A stretch of DNA of 50,745 bases from Roseibacillus sp. GTDB lineage: Bacteria; Verrucomicrobiota; Verrucomicrobiia; Verrucomicrobiales; Akkermansiaceae. The position numbers were made by a program, and so were the translations under genes. Within the stretch, counting starts at the first letter, position 1. Each line of letters starts with the position of its first letter. Where the stretch lies: positions 1 to 50,745 of the forward strand of contig JAQWTV010000132.1 of the NCBI GenBank assembly GCA_029242545.1. The letters run 5' to 3'. Under the pieces are notes generated by a model, which made no database searches, was not told the DNA's origin, and worked only from the letters and a program-made list of their open reading frames with translations. Below, piece by piece: positions 1 to 8,783 of the stretch.

Positions 1-903
1 GCTCCTACAATCCGGATCTGGGAAAAACGCTACGGAGCAGTGAAGCCTGGTCGGACGGAAACGAATCGCCGGCTCTACAGTGCTGAGGATGTAACTCGGC
101 TGGGTCTCCTGCGATCCCTGACCGAAAGGGGCCACTCCATCCGGAACATTGCCAATCTTGAGCTTCCTCTTCTTCAGGAGCAGCTTGCGGAGGATGAGCA
201 AGCCGGTCCCACGATCTCAAGTGACCCGGTTACCTCCCCGAACCGTGGTAGGCTGCTCATCGTGGGAAGATCCGCTGCCGCGGTCCTCTCGAACGATGAG
301 GTCCTCGAGTCGAAGATCGTGGGTTATTTCTCCGAAATAACGGATTTGATTCAGAAAGAGCCGTCCCCGCCGACAGATCTCCTTTTTGTCGAGGCTGAGA
401 CCCTCCACCCCGAAACCGTAGTATCTGTCCGAGAAGTGGTGAGCCGGACTAAAGCCGCTAGCACGATTCTGCTGTATCGTTTCAGCTCGTCAAAAACTGT
501 AATGGCTCTCGCCAGAGCGATTCCTGGCTTGAAGTTGCTTTCTGCTCCGATGGAGAGTGGGCAGATCAGGCGGGAGGTCCTGCTGCAGCTTGGCTCGCTC
601 TTTCCTGCCGCCGAGATTGCCCCGGTAGTGCCTGAGGATATACCTGAGCGGGTCTACACGACGGATCAGCTGTTGAAGTTTGCCCGGGTGTCTACCTCGG
701 TGGATTGCGAATGCCCTCAGCACCTCGCTGGTCTTCTCCAAGGTCTTACAGCTTTTGAAAAATACAGTAGAGAGTGTGAGGACCGAAACCCGCAGGATGC
801 GGCGGTGCACTCCTTCCTGCACAGGGCGACAGCCAATGTGAGGCGAAAAATGGAAGAGGCCTTGCAGCATCTCGCCAAGCTCGAGGGGATCGAGCTGGAC
901 TAG
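1..903 (+). CDS. MerR-type transcriptional regulator, 5'-truncated by the window edge
   Basis: The frame is open from base 1, so the true start lies outside the window; the GTG at 40 is internal. The first residues (TIRIWEKRYG, then NRRLYSAEDVTRL and GHSIRNIANL) are the classic MerR winged-helix DNA-binding domain. The rest (about residues 80-300) has the size and alpha/beta look of the B12-binding plus helical region of CarH/LitR-like light or B12 regulators, but I see no cobalamin-ligand DxHxxG motif. The sensor may therefore be degenerate or bind something else. The C-terminus (residues about 220-300) is helical and charged. The MerR assignment is firm; the effector is unknown. Confidence 0.8.
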   Translation, partial: APTIRIWEKRYGAVKPGRTETNRRLYSAEDVTRLGLLRSLTERGHSIRNIANLELPLLQEQLAEDEQAGPTISSDPVTSPNRGRLLIVGRSAAAVLSNDEVLESKIVGYFSEITDLIQKEPSPPTDLLFVEAETLHPETVVSVREVVSRTKAASTILLYRFSSSKTVMALARAIPGLKLLSAPMESGQIRREVLLQLGSLFPAAEIAPVVPEDIPERVYTTDQLLKFARVSTSVDCECPQHLAGLLQGLTAFEKYSRECEDRNPQDAAVHSFLHRATANVRRKMEEALQHLAKLEGIELD

Positions 904-1163
904 GCAGCAAAGAAGTCCGCTGATCTAATGGACCGATGCTGCACCTGCGGTGTGACGTCGCTGTCACCGGACTTATGTGAGGAACTTGGACCCTCGCATT
1001 TTCTTCTTGCCTGGTGGCTTCATACAACGGGTTTTGCGAGTTGCCTTTCCAGACGGGGGTGGCGGTGGGACCCGCCGCCATCGTTAGCTTCTACGCACTT
1101 ATTGCCAGTTGTTTGCCGCCCGATGCAAGATATCGCGATTCCTCTCCTTGGGGCTCCTCACGA
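904..1163. other. Intergenic gap, no gene recognised
   Basis: The stretch lies between the MerR-like stop and the decayed 3' end of the HAD gene on the other strand. The short open frames here on either strand have no recognisable protein character and no family motif. I see no tRNA, terminator or clear promoter. Confidence 0.5.
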
Positions 1164-1836
1164 CTAGCAGAATTCAAGAAAGTCGACCAAGGTGTTGGTA
1201 GGACGCTTGAGATGGAAAGAGCGTATGCCGGCCGACGAGGCACCGAGATTAGTCGTCCTCGTAGGAATCACCGCAGAAACAGGCTTCCTGAGAGCGACAG
1301 TTCATTTGCTTGAGGGTAAAGTCGAATATCATCCGCTCAGGCTTGCGCGCCTGAGCGTCGGCCGAGGTGATAATTTTCTTAAAATAGGAATCGATGCCCA
1401 GGCCGTTCAGGACCGGTGCGAGTCGGTTATCGAAGTTTGAAACTACTGCCATGAGACCCATCCTGGAGGCCGCTTCAAGGAAATGGACGGTTTCGGGGTA
1501 GAGGGTCCAGGAGGTCGGTTGCGCGTAATGGTTAAAAAGAGAATCGAAGCATGCTTCTAATCTGGAGGCAGGCGCAGACAGAGAATTCTTCTTGAGGATC
1601 TCAGAAAAGATTTGGAGGACCAGAGAGCGCCACCAACTGACTTCGGCGCCATGTCCAGAATTATGGCGAGTGTAGTCAGGGTTTGGGGCGTGGGCAAAGG
1701 AGCTCCGGAAGGCAGCCTGAATCGTCTCAGGATCGATGATGAGGTTCGTGCTTGCCTCAAGATGCTGAGCGTAGACCAAGCCGACAGGTTGAGAGGGCTT
1801 TATCAGGGTGAAAGAGGAATCGAGGAGAATCAGCAT
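1164..1836 (-). pseudogene. HAD-superfamily phosphatase with a frameshift near motif IV
   Basis: The ATG at 1836 opens a 195-codon frame with HAD motif I (LLDSSFTLI, nucleophilic Asp present), motif II (VVSNFDN), a motif III lysine region (ARKPERMIF) and motif IV (CGDSYED). The frame stops just after GDSYEDD at 1249. In the +1 frame the sequence continues as NLGASSAGIRSF...VDFLEFC and stops at 1164, exactly what follows GDSYENDVLGA in REG-2/HDHD3-like HADs. One extra G in the GACGAC run around 1252-1257 explains the break. It is either a real inactivating frameshift or a sequencing/assembly error. Repaired, the protein would be about 223 residues, normal for the family. The substrate is unknown. 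Confidence 0.75.
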
Positions 1837-1960
1837 TGCTGAAATAAGTCTAGATGGTCCGATTGCTGTCGTTCGTTTCCGGGGGTGCTGCCATCACCCC
1901 GTGATCGATTCAGTGGTGTCTTTCCTTGTCGATATCACGCCTAGGGTAAATAGTGATGCC

Positions 1961-2638
1961 ATGACACAATCGATCAGGGTCGGCGTAGGGATGTTTCTCT
2001 TATCTATCATTGTGTCGTGGGCAGACGAAACGGGGGCAGAATTGGAGAAGGAGGCCGCTGGAGCCGAAAGAAAATGGGTGTCTCTTGCTCCTGTAAAGGA
2101 GGGTATGGGGTCGTGGAAAGCGCTGAATTTTGGAGGAGAGGGCGATACGACTTGGAAGGAAGGAACTCTGACAATCGAAGAAGGGGCGGAGCTCTCGGGG
2201 GTGGTGTTCAGGGGAAAGGATCTGCCTGAAGCTCCGTATGAGCTTGAGTTGGAGGCCCGAAGGACCTCAGGAGTCGATTTTTTCTGCGGGCTCACTTTGC
2301 CGGTTCGCGATTCGAAAACCTGCGTCACCTTCATCTGCGGGGGATGGGGTGGAGGCGTAGTAGGGTTTTCAAGTTTGGACGGAATGGACGCATCCGAAAA
2401 TGAGACTGGGAGTTATCAGGCGTTCAAGGATAAGGAGTGGTACAAGATCCGCCTTGAGATCCGTAAGGATAGTCTGAAGGCGTGGGTCGGTAAAAGAGAG
2501 CTTGTCGACGTTAACACCAAGGGCAGAAAACTGGGCCTGCGCTTCGGAGATATTGAAAAGTGCGCTCCTTTGGGCCTGTCCACCTGGCAGACAACGGCGG
2601 AACTTCGGGGATTGCGATGGCGAAAGCTGCCCGAGTAA
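1961..2638 (+). CDS. Secreted DUF1080 (3-keto-disaccharide hydrolase/LamG-like) protein
   Basis: The frame is open from 1808, but the ATG at 1961 starts a clean signal peptide (MTQSIRVGVGMFLLSIIVSW, then ADE), so this start is preferred; it gives 225 residues. The body is one DUF1080-type jelly-roll domain: WKEGTLTIEEGAELSG, a long beta-rich centre with CGGWGGGVVGFSS, then YKIRLEIRKDSLKAWVG and the final LRGLRWRKL strand. DUF1080 domains are abundant in Planctomycetes and Verrucomicrobia and some act on 3-keto-glycosides; catalysis is not shown here. It is probably periplasmic. It stands alone and is followed by a strong terminator. Confidence 0.75.
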   Translation: MTQSIRVGVGMFLLSIIVSWADETGAELEKEAAGAERKWVSLAPVKEGMGSWKALNFGGEGDTTWKEGTLTIEEGAELSGVVFRGKDLPEAPYELELEARRTSGVDFFCGLTLPVRDSKTCVTFICGGWGGGVVGFSSLDGMDASENETGSYQAFKDKEWYKIRLEIRKDSLKAWVGKRELVDVNTKGRKLGLRFGDIEKCAPLGLSTWQTTAELRGLRWRKLPE

Positions 2639-2698
2639 TTGGGGCTGAAAGCATGTCGAAGGGTCGAAACGCCGTTTTTCAGCCGCCGACCGAGTAGT

Positions 2699-2725
2699 CC
2701 GCACCTGCTCTGGGTGCCGGTTTTT
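2699..2725 (+). terminator. Rho-independent terminator after the DUF1080 gene
   Basis: A 7-bp G+C-rich stem (CCGCACC pairing with GGTGCCGG, one bulged C) with a 7-base loop is followed directly by TTTTT at 2721-2725. It lies 60 bases after the stop codon. Confidence 0.75.
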
Positions 2726-2790
2726 CTCTTGATCCGTGGGGTGAGCGGCTCTATAGCCACGCCAACAGAACAACTCTTGACGCTTTCGAG

Positions 2791-2817
2791 GAGTGGGTTC
2801 CACAGACCCGCTCTTTT
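2791..2817 (+). promoter_or_regulatory. Terminator-like leader hairpin before nusA (rimP-leader-like)
   Basis: GAGTGGGT (2791-2798) pairs with ACCCGCTC (2806-2813) across a 7-base loop and is followed by TTTT, ending 30 bases before the nusA start. The form GAGTGGG...CCCRCTCTTTT at this spot resembles the conserved rimP-leader terminator found ahead of rimP-nusA in many bacteria. Here rimP is absent and nusA follows directly. It may attenuate the operon, possibly under NusA feedback; that role is inference. Confidence 0.55.
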
Positions 2818-2847
2818 GCGTCCCTAGACCACAACGATCAAAGGATC

Positions 2848-4239
2848 ATGACAAACGATCTCGTTGCCCTCATAGAATTTTACGAAAAGGAGAAGAGCAT
2901 CGAGCGCGAGAAGGTGGTCGAGGCTCTTGAGAATGCCTTCTTGTCCGCTTACCGAGGCATGGTGCCAGGAGCCGAGGACATCGAGGAACTCCGTGCAGAG
3001 GTGGATACCAGAAATGGAGAAACTCGAATCTTTGCTACCCTCCGGGTTGTGGCAGATGATGATCATCAGGATAAGTTCAACGAGGTCCCGGTTGGTTTGG
3101 CTCGTAAGAAACATCCTGAGGCAGGGTTGGACGATCCCCTGGAGTTTAATGTGACTCCGCCAAACTTCGGCAGGATTGCTGTTCAGAGAGCAAAGCAGAC
3201 GATGATGCAGCAGCTCCGGCAGGCGGAAAAGGAAATGATCTATGACGAGTTCAAGGATCGTGCTGGGGATATCGTCGGAGGATCAGTGCGGCGTTTCGAA
3301 AAGAACGATGTGATGATCGACCTTGGGAAGTTCGAGGCAAGAATGCCGTCGCGAGAGCGGGTGACTACCGAGGACTACAACGTGGGTGATCGCATAAGGG
3401 CTTACGTCGTTTCTGTAGACAACGAATTCAGGGGTCCGGAAATTATTCTCTCCCGAAGTCACCCTAACTTTGTGCGACGCCTCTTTGAGGCTGAGGTGAG
3501 CGAAATATCAGATCACACAGTTGAGATCCGCGGTATCGCGAGGGAGGCAGGATATAGAACCAAGGTAGCTGTTTTCAGTCATGACGAAAAGGTTGACCCG
3601 GTTGGTGCCTGTGTGGGGCTACGAGGAGCACGCGTCAAGAATATCGTAAGGGAGCTCAACAATGAAAAGGTCGACATCATTCGGTGGAGTGACGAGCCGG
3701 AAGCGTTTGTCACCGATGCCCTCAAGCCAGCCTTGATCCGTTCCATCACTCTCGACGAAGAGAACAAGGTGATCAACGTGACCGTCGACGAAGAGGACTT
3801 AAGTAAGGCGATTGGGCGCCGGGGCCAGAATGCGCGCTTGACCTCAAAGTTGGTGAATTGGGATGTGCAGGTCCGGAAGGACGAAAGCCAGCACGAGCAG
3901 TTTGAGGCTCGCGTCACCGATGCCGCGATGGGGCTGGCTGATGAGCTCGGGGTGGACCCTCAGGTCGCAGACAAGCTCTATCGCGCAGGTGGTGTCTCGG
4001 CTGACATGGTTATGCAGATGCCAGCTGATTACATCGCCCAGTCCCTCGAGTCGACGGAAGATGCGGCTCAGGAAATTCTAGCCAAGGCGAGGGCTGCGAG
4101 CGGTGCTCCAGCTGGTGAGGCAGCAGCTGAAGATTCGGGTCAGGCGGCTGCTGAGGCGCCAGAAAGCGCGCCAGTAGCTGATCAGAACCCACCGGTGGAG
4201 GAGGAGACGCCTCCCGCCCCATCCGAGGAAGACGCTTAG
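2848..4239 (+). CDS. nusA: Transcription termination/antitermination factor NusA
   Basis: 463 residues from the ATG at 2848. The N-terminal RNA-polymerase-binding domain (about 1-130) includes EREKVVEALENAFLSAYR. The S1 domain (about 135-200) includes GGSVRRFEKNDVMIDLG and AYVVSVD. Then come KH1 with GACVGLRGARVKNIVREL and KH2 with SKAIGRRGQNARLTSKL. The C-terminal part (about 360-410) carries one helix-hairpin-helix-like repeat, then an Ala/Glu/Pro-rich disordered tail of about 50 residues. It binds RNA polymerase and nascent RNA. It heads the operon with infB 32 bases downstream, the usual order, except that rimP is not upstream. Confidence 0.97.
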   Translation: MTNDLVALIEFYEKEKSIEREKVVEALENAFLSAYRGMVPGAEDIEELRAEVDTRNGETRIFATLRVVADDDHQDKFNEVPVGLARKKHPEAGLDDPLEFNVTPPNFGRIAVQRAKQTMMQQLRQAEKEMIYDEFKDRAGDIVGGSVRRFEKNDVMIDLGKFEARMPSRERVTTEDYNVGDRIRAYVVSVDNEFRGPEIILSRSHPNFVRRLFEAEVSEISDHTVEIRGIAREAGYRTKVAVFSHDEKVDPVGACVGLRGARVKNIVRELNNEKVDIIRWSDEPEAFVTDALKPALIRSITLDEENKVINVTVDEEDLSKAIGRRGQNARLTSKLVNWDVQVRKDESQHEQFEARVTDAAMGLADELGVDPQVADKLYRAGGVSADMVMQMPADYIAQSLESTEDAAQEILAKARAASGAPAGEAAAEDSGQAAAEAPESAPVADQNPPVEEETPPAPSEEDA

Positions 4240-4271
4240 AGCAGGCGCCTCGAAAGCTCCATAGGACCATC

Positions 4272-6374
4272 ATGCCAGACAACGGCGACAGCGACAAAAA
4301 GAAGGAAGTGCTCGACCTGGTCGATGGACCCAAGAAGCCGTCGCGCCGTGAGAGGCAGCGGGCTCAGGCGTCCGAGCAGAAGACCGTCCAGGACAAGAAA
4401 GATGAAGCGCTGGACATTCTGGATGAGGACGAGCAGAAAAAGACAGCGGTAAGGAAAACGGAAAAATCGGGGAAGAAGCAGCTCCCAAGCATCTCAAAGC
4501 TCACGGAGGAAGAGGATGTTGATTTCGCGGCCCCGGTCGCCGCTAGCGAGGTTGGGGAGGAAGTCGAAGTTGCGGAGGAAGCTGGAGTTGTTGAAGGAAA
4601 TACCATCAGCATCAAGCCGCCGATCATCGTCAGTGTCCTTGCAGAGATGATGGGGCTGAAGCCTTTCGAGATCATGGCCGATCTCATCGCCTTGGAAGTG
4701 TTCGTGGCCCCTACCCAGGCGATCGAGCCAGAGATTGCAGAAAAAGTCTGTGAGCAGCATGGATTTGTCTTTGAAAGAGAGAAGCGGGAGAAGGGGGGCG
4801 GAGTCCACAAGGTGGAAGAGGTTATTGAGGAGCCTGAGCCGGAGGAGGATGAGCCTGCGGAGAAACTCGAATTTCGGGCGCCAATTATCACCTTCATGGG
4901 GCATGTTGATCACGGGAAGACGTCCCTCCTTGACTACCTCCGAAAGTCAAAAGTGGTAGACGGAGAAGCGGGCGGGATCACCCAGCACATTGGGGCGTAT
5001 CGGGTCGAGCATGGAGGGCATCCCATTACCTTTATTGATACGCCCGGGCATGCCATCTTTACGGAAATGAGGGCTCGGGGGGCGGATGTCACAGACATCG
5101 TAGTCCTCGTCGTGGCAGCTGATGATGGGATCATGCCCCAGACAAAAGAGGCAATTAGTCATGCCAAGGCTGCGGGAAAGACCATCATCGTCGCAATCAA
5201 CAAATGTGACGTTACCGGGGCCGACCCGATGAGGGTTAAAACCCAGCTCATGGAGCACGACCTCATGTCTGCTGATCTTGGGGGTAAGACAGAGGTTGTT
5301 GAAGTATCTGCAATTACGGGACAGGGGATGAACGAGTTAGCTGAGCTGATGGCTTTGCAGGCTGAGGTGCTCGAACTCAAGGCCAATCCGGAAGCAAATG
5401 CACGGGCCGCAGTTATCGAAGCCAAGATCCAGCCGGGGAAGGGGCCAACCGCCACTGTGGTCGTGGAAGCTGGGACTTTGAGCGTAGGGACTCCCTTCAT
5501 CTGTGGTCCCTATGCGGGCAAGGTGAAATCGCTGCTCAATGACCGGGGCGAGCAGGTTGGGGAGGCTGGTCCGGCCACTCCAGTGGAAGTCCTCGGATTT
5601 GCTGAGCTACCAAATGTGGGGGATGAGCTCGTCGGAATGGAGAACGAGAGAGCGGCCAAAAAGCTCAGCGACGAACGTCAGCTGGAGCTGAGGCAAAGCC
5701 GTCTGGAGCGACCGAAGAAGAGCCGCATGGAGGATATGCTGGCACGTGTGCAGGGTGGGCAGAATGTTGAACTTAAGATTATCCTGAAGTGCGATGTTCA
5801 GGGTTCAGTCGAGGCAATCAGGGGCGCGATTGCTGATGTTGAATCAGACAAGGTGGATGTGAATTTCATCCATGCAGCAGCAGGTTCGATAAGTGAGTCT
5901 GATATTCTCCTGGCGAGTAGCGCAGATGCCGTGGTCCTTGGGTTCAATATCAAGGTCGAGAGCAATGCCGTTAAGGCTGCTAAAAGGGAAGGTGTTCAGA
6001 TTAAACTTTACTCGATCGTATATGAACTTATCGACCAAGTTAAGGATGCGATGCTTGGCCTGCTGGAGCCGGAACTCAGGGAAAAAATTCAGGGTCACGC
6101 AGAAGTGAAACAAGTATTCAAGGTGAAGCGGGGTCGGGCAGCGGGTTGTCTTGTTGCCGACGGAAAAGTCACCCGGACAGCGCATGCCCGTGTAATGCGG
6201 GAGGGGACTCCCGTGTTCGATGGGAAAATGTCCACGCTGCGGCGTATCCAAGACGACGTTGAGGAAGTGAAACAGGGAATCGAGTGCGGAATTCGTCTGG
6301 GTGAGTTCAATGAGTATGAAGTCGGTGACGTGATCGAGTGCTACGAGCTGGAGAAGATTGCTCAGACGCTCTAG
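4272..6374 (+). CDS. infB: Translation initiation factor IF-2
   Basis: 700 residues. The first about 200 are Lys/Glu-rich and disordered, with a short IF2N-like region (residues about 110-160). The GTPase domain begins with the P-loop GHVDHGKT (residues 210-217), followed by switch II DTPGH, the guanine motif NKCD and SAITG. Domains II-IV follow, including [11 protein letters not shown] and a C-terminal fMet-tRNA-binding domain ending [18 protein letters not shown]. It delivers initiator tRNA to the 30S subunit. The N-terminal extension is shorter than in enterobacteria. It follows nusA and precedes rbfA, as in most bacteria. Confidence 0.98.
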   Translation: MPDNGDSDKKKEVLDLVDGPKKPSRRERQRAQASEQKTVQDKKDEALDILDEDEQKKTAVRKTEKSGKKQLPSISKLTEEEDVDFAAPVAASEVGEEVEVAEEAGVVEGNTISIKPPIIVSVLAEMMGLKPFEIMADLIALEVFVAPTQAIEPEIAEKVCEQHGFVFEREKREKGGGVHKVEEVIEEPEPEEDEPAEKLEFRAPIITFMGHVDHGKTSLLDYLRKSKVVDGEAGGITQHIGAYRVEHGGHPITFIDTPGHAIFTEMRARGADVTDIVVLVVAADDGIMPQTKEAISHAKAAGKTIIVAINKCDVTGADPMRVKTQLMEHDLMSADLGGKTEVVEVSAITGQGMNELAELMALQAEVLELKANPEANARAAVIEAKIQPGKGPTATVVVEAGTLSVGTPFICGPYAGKVKSLLNDRGEQVGEAGPATPVEVLGFAELPNVGDELVGMENERAAKKLSDERQLELRQSRLERPKKSRMEDMLARVQGGQNVELKIILKCDVQGSVEAIRGAIADVESDKVDVNFIHAAAGSISESDILLASSADAVVLGFNIKVESNAVKAAKREGVQIKLYSIVYELIDQVKDAMLGLLEPELREKIQGHAEVKQVFKVKRGRAAGCLVADGKVTRTAHARVMREGTPVFDGKMSTLRRIQDDVEEVKQGIECGIRLGEFNEYEVGDVIECYELEKIAQTL

Positions 6375-6420
6375 GCAGCGTTTCTGTCCGGGGGATTATT
6401 GGAATAAGCATTCGGTAGCC

Positions 6421-6801
6421 ATGTCGAGACGTATGGACAGGGTAAATGAGTTGCTCAAGCGCGAGATCAGCAGCGTCTTGCAGCGAGATTTTGAGTGGAA
6501 GGGGTTGCTGGTTACGGTGAATTCGGTGGAGGTTTCTCAGGACCTGAAGGACGCCAGGGTCTACGTAGGCGTCCTTGGTGGACACGAGGAAAGGGTTATC
6601 GGGCGACTTAACGGCGAGAGAGGGTCAATTCAGGGTCGAGTCATGAAGAGAGTAGTGTTGAAAAACACGCCAGTCCTCAGGTTTGTAGGAGATGACTCGG
6701 TGGTCCGCGGGGTTGATATCGTCAATCTTCTCGACGAGGTAGCGGAGCTGCCGGTTGCGCCACCCCAGGAGGATGGGGACAACGAGGCGAGATATAAGTA
6801 G
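6421..6801 (+). CDS. rbfA: Ribosome-binding factor A
   Basis: 126 residues from the ATG at 6421; the longer open frame upstream (from 6358) has no RbfA character. The start MSRRMDRVNELLKREISSVL is the RbfA signature N-terminus. The single KH-like domain continues with VEVSQDLKDARVYVGVLG and ends near LRFVGDDSVVRG, followed by a short acidic tail. It is a 30S maturation factor acting on the 5' end of 16S rRNA. It lies 46 bases after infB, the usual neighbour. Confidence 0.93.
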   Translation: MSRRMDRVNELLKREISSVLQRDFEWKGLLVTVNSVEVSQDLKDARVYVGVLGGHEERVIGRLNGERGSIQGRVMKRVVLKNTPVLRFVGDDSVVRGVDIVNLLDEVAELPVAPPQEDGDNEARYK

Positions 6802-7055
6802 TAAATTACGTCTCTGGATTGCTGCCGGGGGACTCTCGGTAGTGCCATGACCTAGAAGAATAGTAAGGACCTGCTATCGTTCCATACACGTGCGAGAAGG
6901 TCTCCTGACCGCTCTCTGGGAGAAAGGGGGCCCCTGACCTTGCGGCCTGAACGAGCGAGAAAGGGCGGGAGTGGTGCAGGAATCCCACTTTTGCTTGCGA
7001 TCGAGCAGACGGCGTAGACAATCCGCGGCCTTCCCGCCGCACGTTCCAGCCGTCC
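6802..7055. other. Intergenic stretch between rbfA and the DHH gene
   Basis: 254 bases with no convincing gene. It is rich in short G+C-rich inverted repeats; a weak stem AGTGG...CCACT followed by TTTT lies near 6970-6992 and could be a poor terminator. This gap is unusually large inside an otherwise compact operon, so a promoter for the downstream DHH-truB-ribF genes may be here. Confidence 0.35.
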
Positions 7056-8042
7056 ATGGGTCAACCAATCACAGCGTCTCATCTCTCTGAGATTGTCTCA
7101 AACCACGAAAAATTCGTGCTTTTGAGCCATGCGCGTCCTGATGGGGATGCGATCGGTTCGGTGGTCGCACTCAAGGCGGTTCTTGAGTCGCTGGGCAAGA
7201 CGGTAGTGGGTCTGAATGAGGATGCAGTCCCCGATAATCTTCGTTTTATGCGAGGGGCGGAGGGACTTGAATGCCCTTCCGGTCCTATCGAGGCAGAGGT
7301 TGTTATCGCGCTCGATACCGCAAACAGGGAACGGCTGGGAGCTAAGTGCCTCGATTCTCTGGGAGAGGGGAAGATTTGGGTGAACATAGATCACCATATT
7401 TCAAATGAGAAATACGGGGATTATTGGCTGATTGATGATAAGTCAGCAGCGACGGGGGAAATGCTCTATGAGATCGTCAAGGAGCTCAATTGGCCTCTCC
7501 CGGATATAGCCCGGGATGCTCTCTATGTTGCGCTGTCCACAGACACGGGGTCTTTCCAGTATTCGAACACCTCGGGGCATACTCATAAGATGGCAGCCGA
7601 CCTGGTGGAAAGAGGCCTTGACGTGGCTGCTCTTACCTCACGCCTCTATCATGATTATCCCTTCCGGAGAGTAGAGCTTTTGAGATCCCTTCTCGAGACA
7701 ATGAAGTTAACTGACGACGGGAGGATAGCGTGGTGGACCCTGTCGTGCGATACGAAGGCGAGGATTGGAATGCAGGCTGGTGATGGGGAAGGGCTGATTG
7801 ATGTGTTACGCGCGATTCAGGGTGTTCTGGTCTGCGGATTCATCGAGGAAATGGATGATGGGAAAATTAGGCTTTCCCTACGCTCCAAAAATTCTTCCGT
7901 TAACGTGTGCGACATATGCGCTCAATTTGGCGGAGGTGGCCATGCCCTTGCGGCAGGGGCTAAAACCCTGGGCCCTCTAAATGAGGCGGTCTCACGCTTT
8001 CTAGAGGTAGCCGAGAAATCTCTTCCCCCACAAAACCTATGA
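7056..8042 (+). CDS. DHH-family phosphoesterase, NrnA-like oligoribonuclease/pAp phosphatase
   Basis: 328 residues. The DHH domain shows SHARPDGDAIGSV (residues about 24-36), a metal Asp in ALDTANRERLG, the family triad IDHH (about 112-115) and STDTGSFQYS. The DHHA1 domain ends with QFGGGGHALAAG near residue 300. These are all motifs of the NrnA/MgpA group, which degrades very short RNA and dephosphorylates 3'-phosphoadenosine-5'-phosphate using Mn2+. The neighbourhood rbfA-DHH-truB-ribF is a widespread conserved cluster. The stop overlaps the truB start (ATGA), implying translational coupling. Which activity dominates cannot be read from the sequence. Confidence 0.9.
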   Translation: MGQPITASHLSEIVSNHEKFVLLSHARPDGDAIGSVVALKAVLESLGKTVVGLNEDAVPDNLRFMRGAEGLECPSGPIEAEVVIALDTANRERLGAKCLDSLGEGKIWVNIDHHISNEKYGDYWLIDDKSAATGEMLYEIVKELNWPLPDIARDALYVALSTDTGSFQYSNTSGHTHKMAADLVERGLDVAALTSRLYHDYPFRRVELLRSLLETMKLTDDGRIAWWTLSCDTKARIGMQAGDGEGLIDVLRAIQGVLVCGFIEEMDDGKIRLSLRSKNSSVNVCDICAQFGGGGHALAAGAKTLGPLNEAVSRFLEVAEKSLPPQNL

Positions 8043-8764
8043 ATGACCCTAATATTGTTCCGAGTGGAGTTCTCCTTGTTGATAAGGATCCTGGGATGAC
8101 CTCTCACGATGTCGTTGCAATCGCGCGAAGATCGATGGGGATTAAGAAAATCGGGCATTGTGGCACGCTTGACCCTATGGCGACTGGCCTTCTCATGCTG
8201 GTAGTGGGGCGGGCGACAAAGATACAGGACCTCCTAATGAGTGAGGATAAGCAATACGTAGGAACAATTACGCTGGGAGCAACTACGACGACCCAGGACG
8301 CGGAAGGAGATATTATTGAAGAAAGAGAGGTTGGGGCGTTAAGCGATGAGGACATCCGAGCGGCGTTTGAAAAATACTCTGGGAACTTTGAACAGATCCC
8401 TCCAATGGTCTCCGCAATCAAGAAGGACGGAGTTCCTCTCTACAAACTGGCGCGGAAGGGCAAGGAGGTTAAGCGGGACCCCCGCCCCGTATATGTGACC
8501 GATTATGAACTAACCAGAGTTTCACTTCCGCAAATTGATTTTACGGTTAACTGCTCCAAGGGATTCTACGTTCGGAGCTATGCGCATGATATCGGGGCAA
8601 CTCTGGATTGCGGTGGCCACCTGTCGGCCCTCCGTAGGACTCGTTCGGGTGAGTTCACTCTCGAGCGTGCGGTTGGGGTGGACGATCTGAAGGGAGGAGA
8701 AGCTGAGGAATTAATCAACTCGATGGTGAGCTTGGCTGAAATCTCCCTGATGCGGGGAGCTTAA
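8039..8764 (+). CDS. truB: tRNA pseudouridine-55 synthase
   Basis: 241 residues, starting in the ATGA overlap with the DHH gene. The N-terminal GVLLVDKDPGMTSHDVV and the catalytic motif GHCGTLDPMATGLL (the Asp is the nucleophile) identify TruB; the core continues with KQYVGTITLGATTTTQDAEG, IPPMVSAIKKDGVPLYKLAR and GFYVRSYAHDIG. It lacks a long C-terminal PUA domain, so it is the short form. It makes pseudouridine 55 in the T loop of most tRNAs. Confidence 0.96.
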   Translation: MNDPNIVPSGVLLVDKDPGMTSHDVVAIARRSMGIKKIGHCGTLDPMATGLLMLVVGRATKIQDLLMSEDKQYVGTITLGATTTTQDAEGDIIEEREVGALSDEDIRAAFEKYSGNFEQIPPMVSAIKKDGVPLYKLARKGKEVKRDPRPVYVTDYELTRVSLPQIDFTVNCSKGFYVRSYAHDIGATLDCGGHLSALRRTRSGEFTLERAVGVDDLKGGEAEELINSMVSLAEISLMRGA

Positions 8765-8783
8765 TATTTTTCAGAAAAAGGGA

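Noticed and set aside
928-1440. Several short plus-strand open frames
   Set aside because: They overlap each other and the decayed HAD gene, and none has a recognisable start or motif.
2780-2820. T-arm-like sequence (GGGTTCC...) suggesting a tRNA before nusA
   Set aside because: The stem-loop geometry does not fit a T arm and no anticodon or acceptor stem can be drawn; it is better explained as the leader hairpin.
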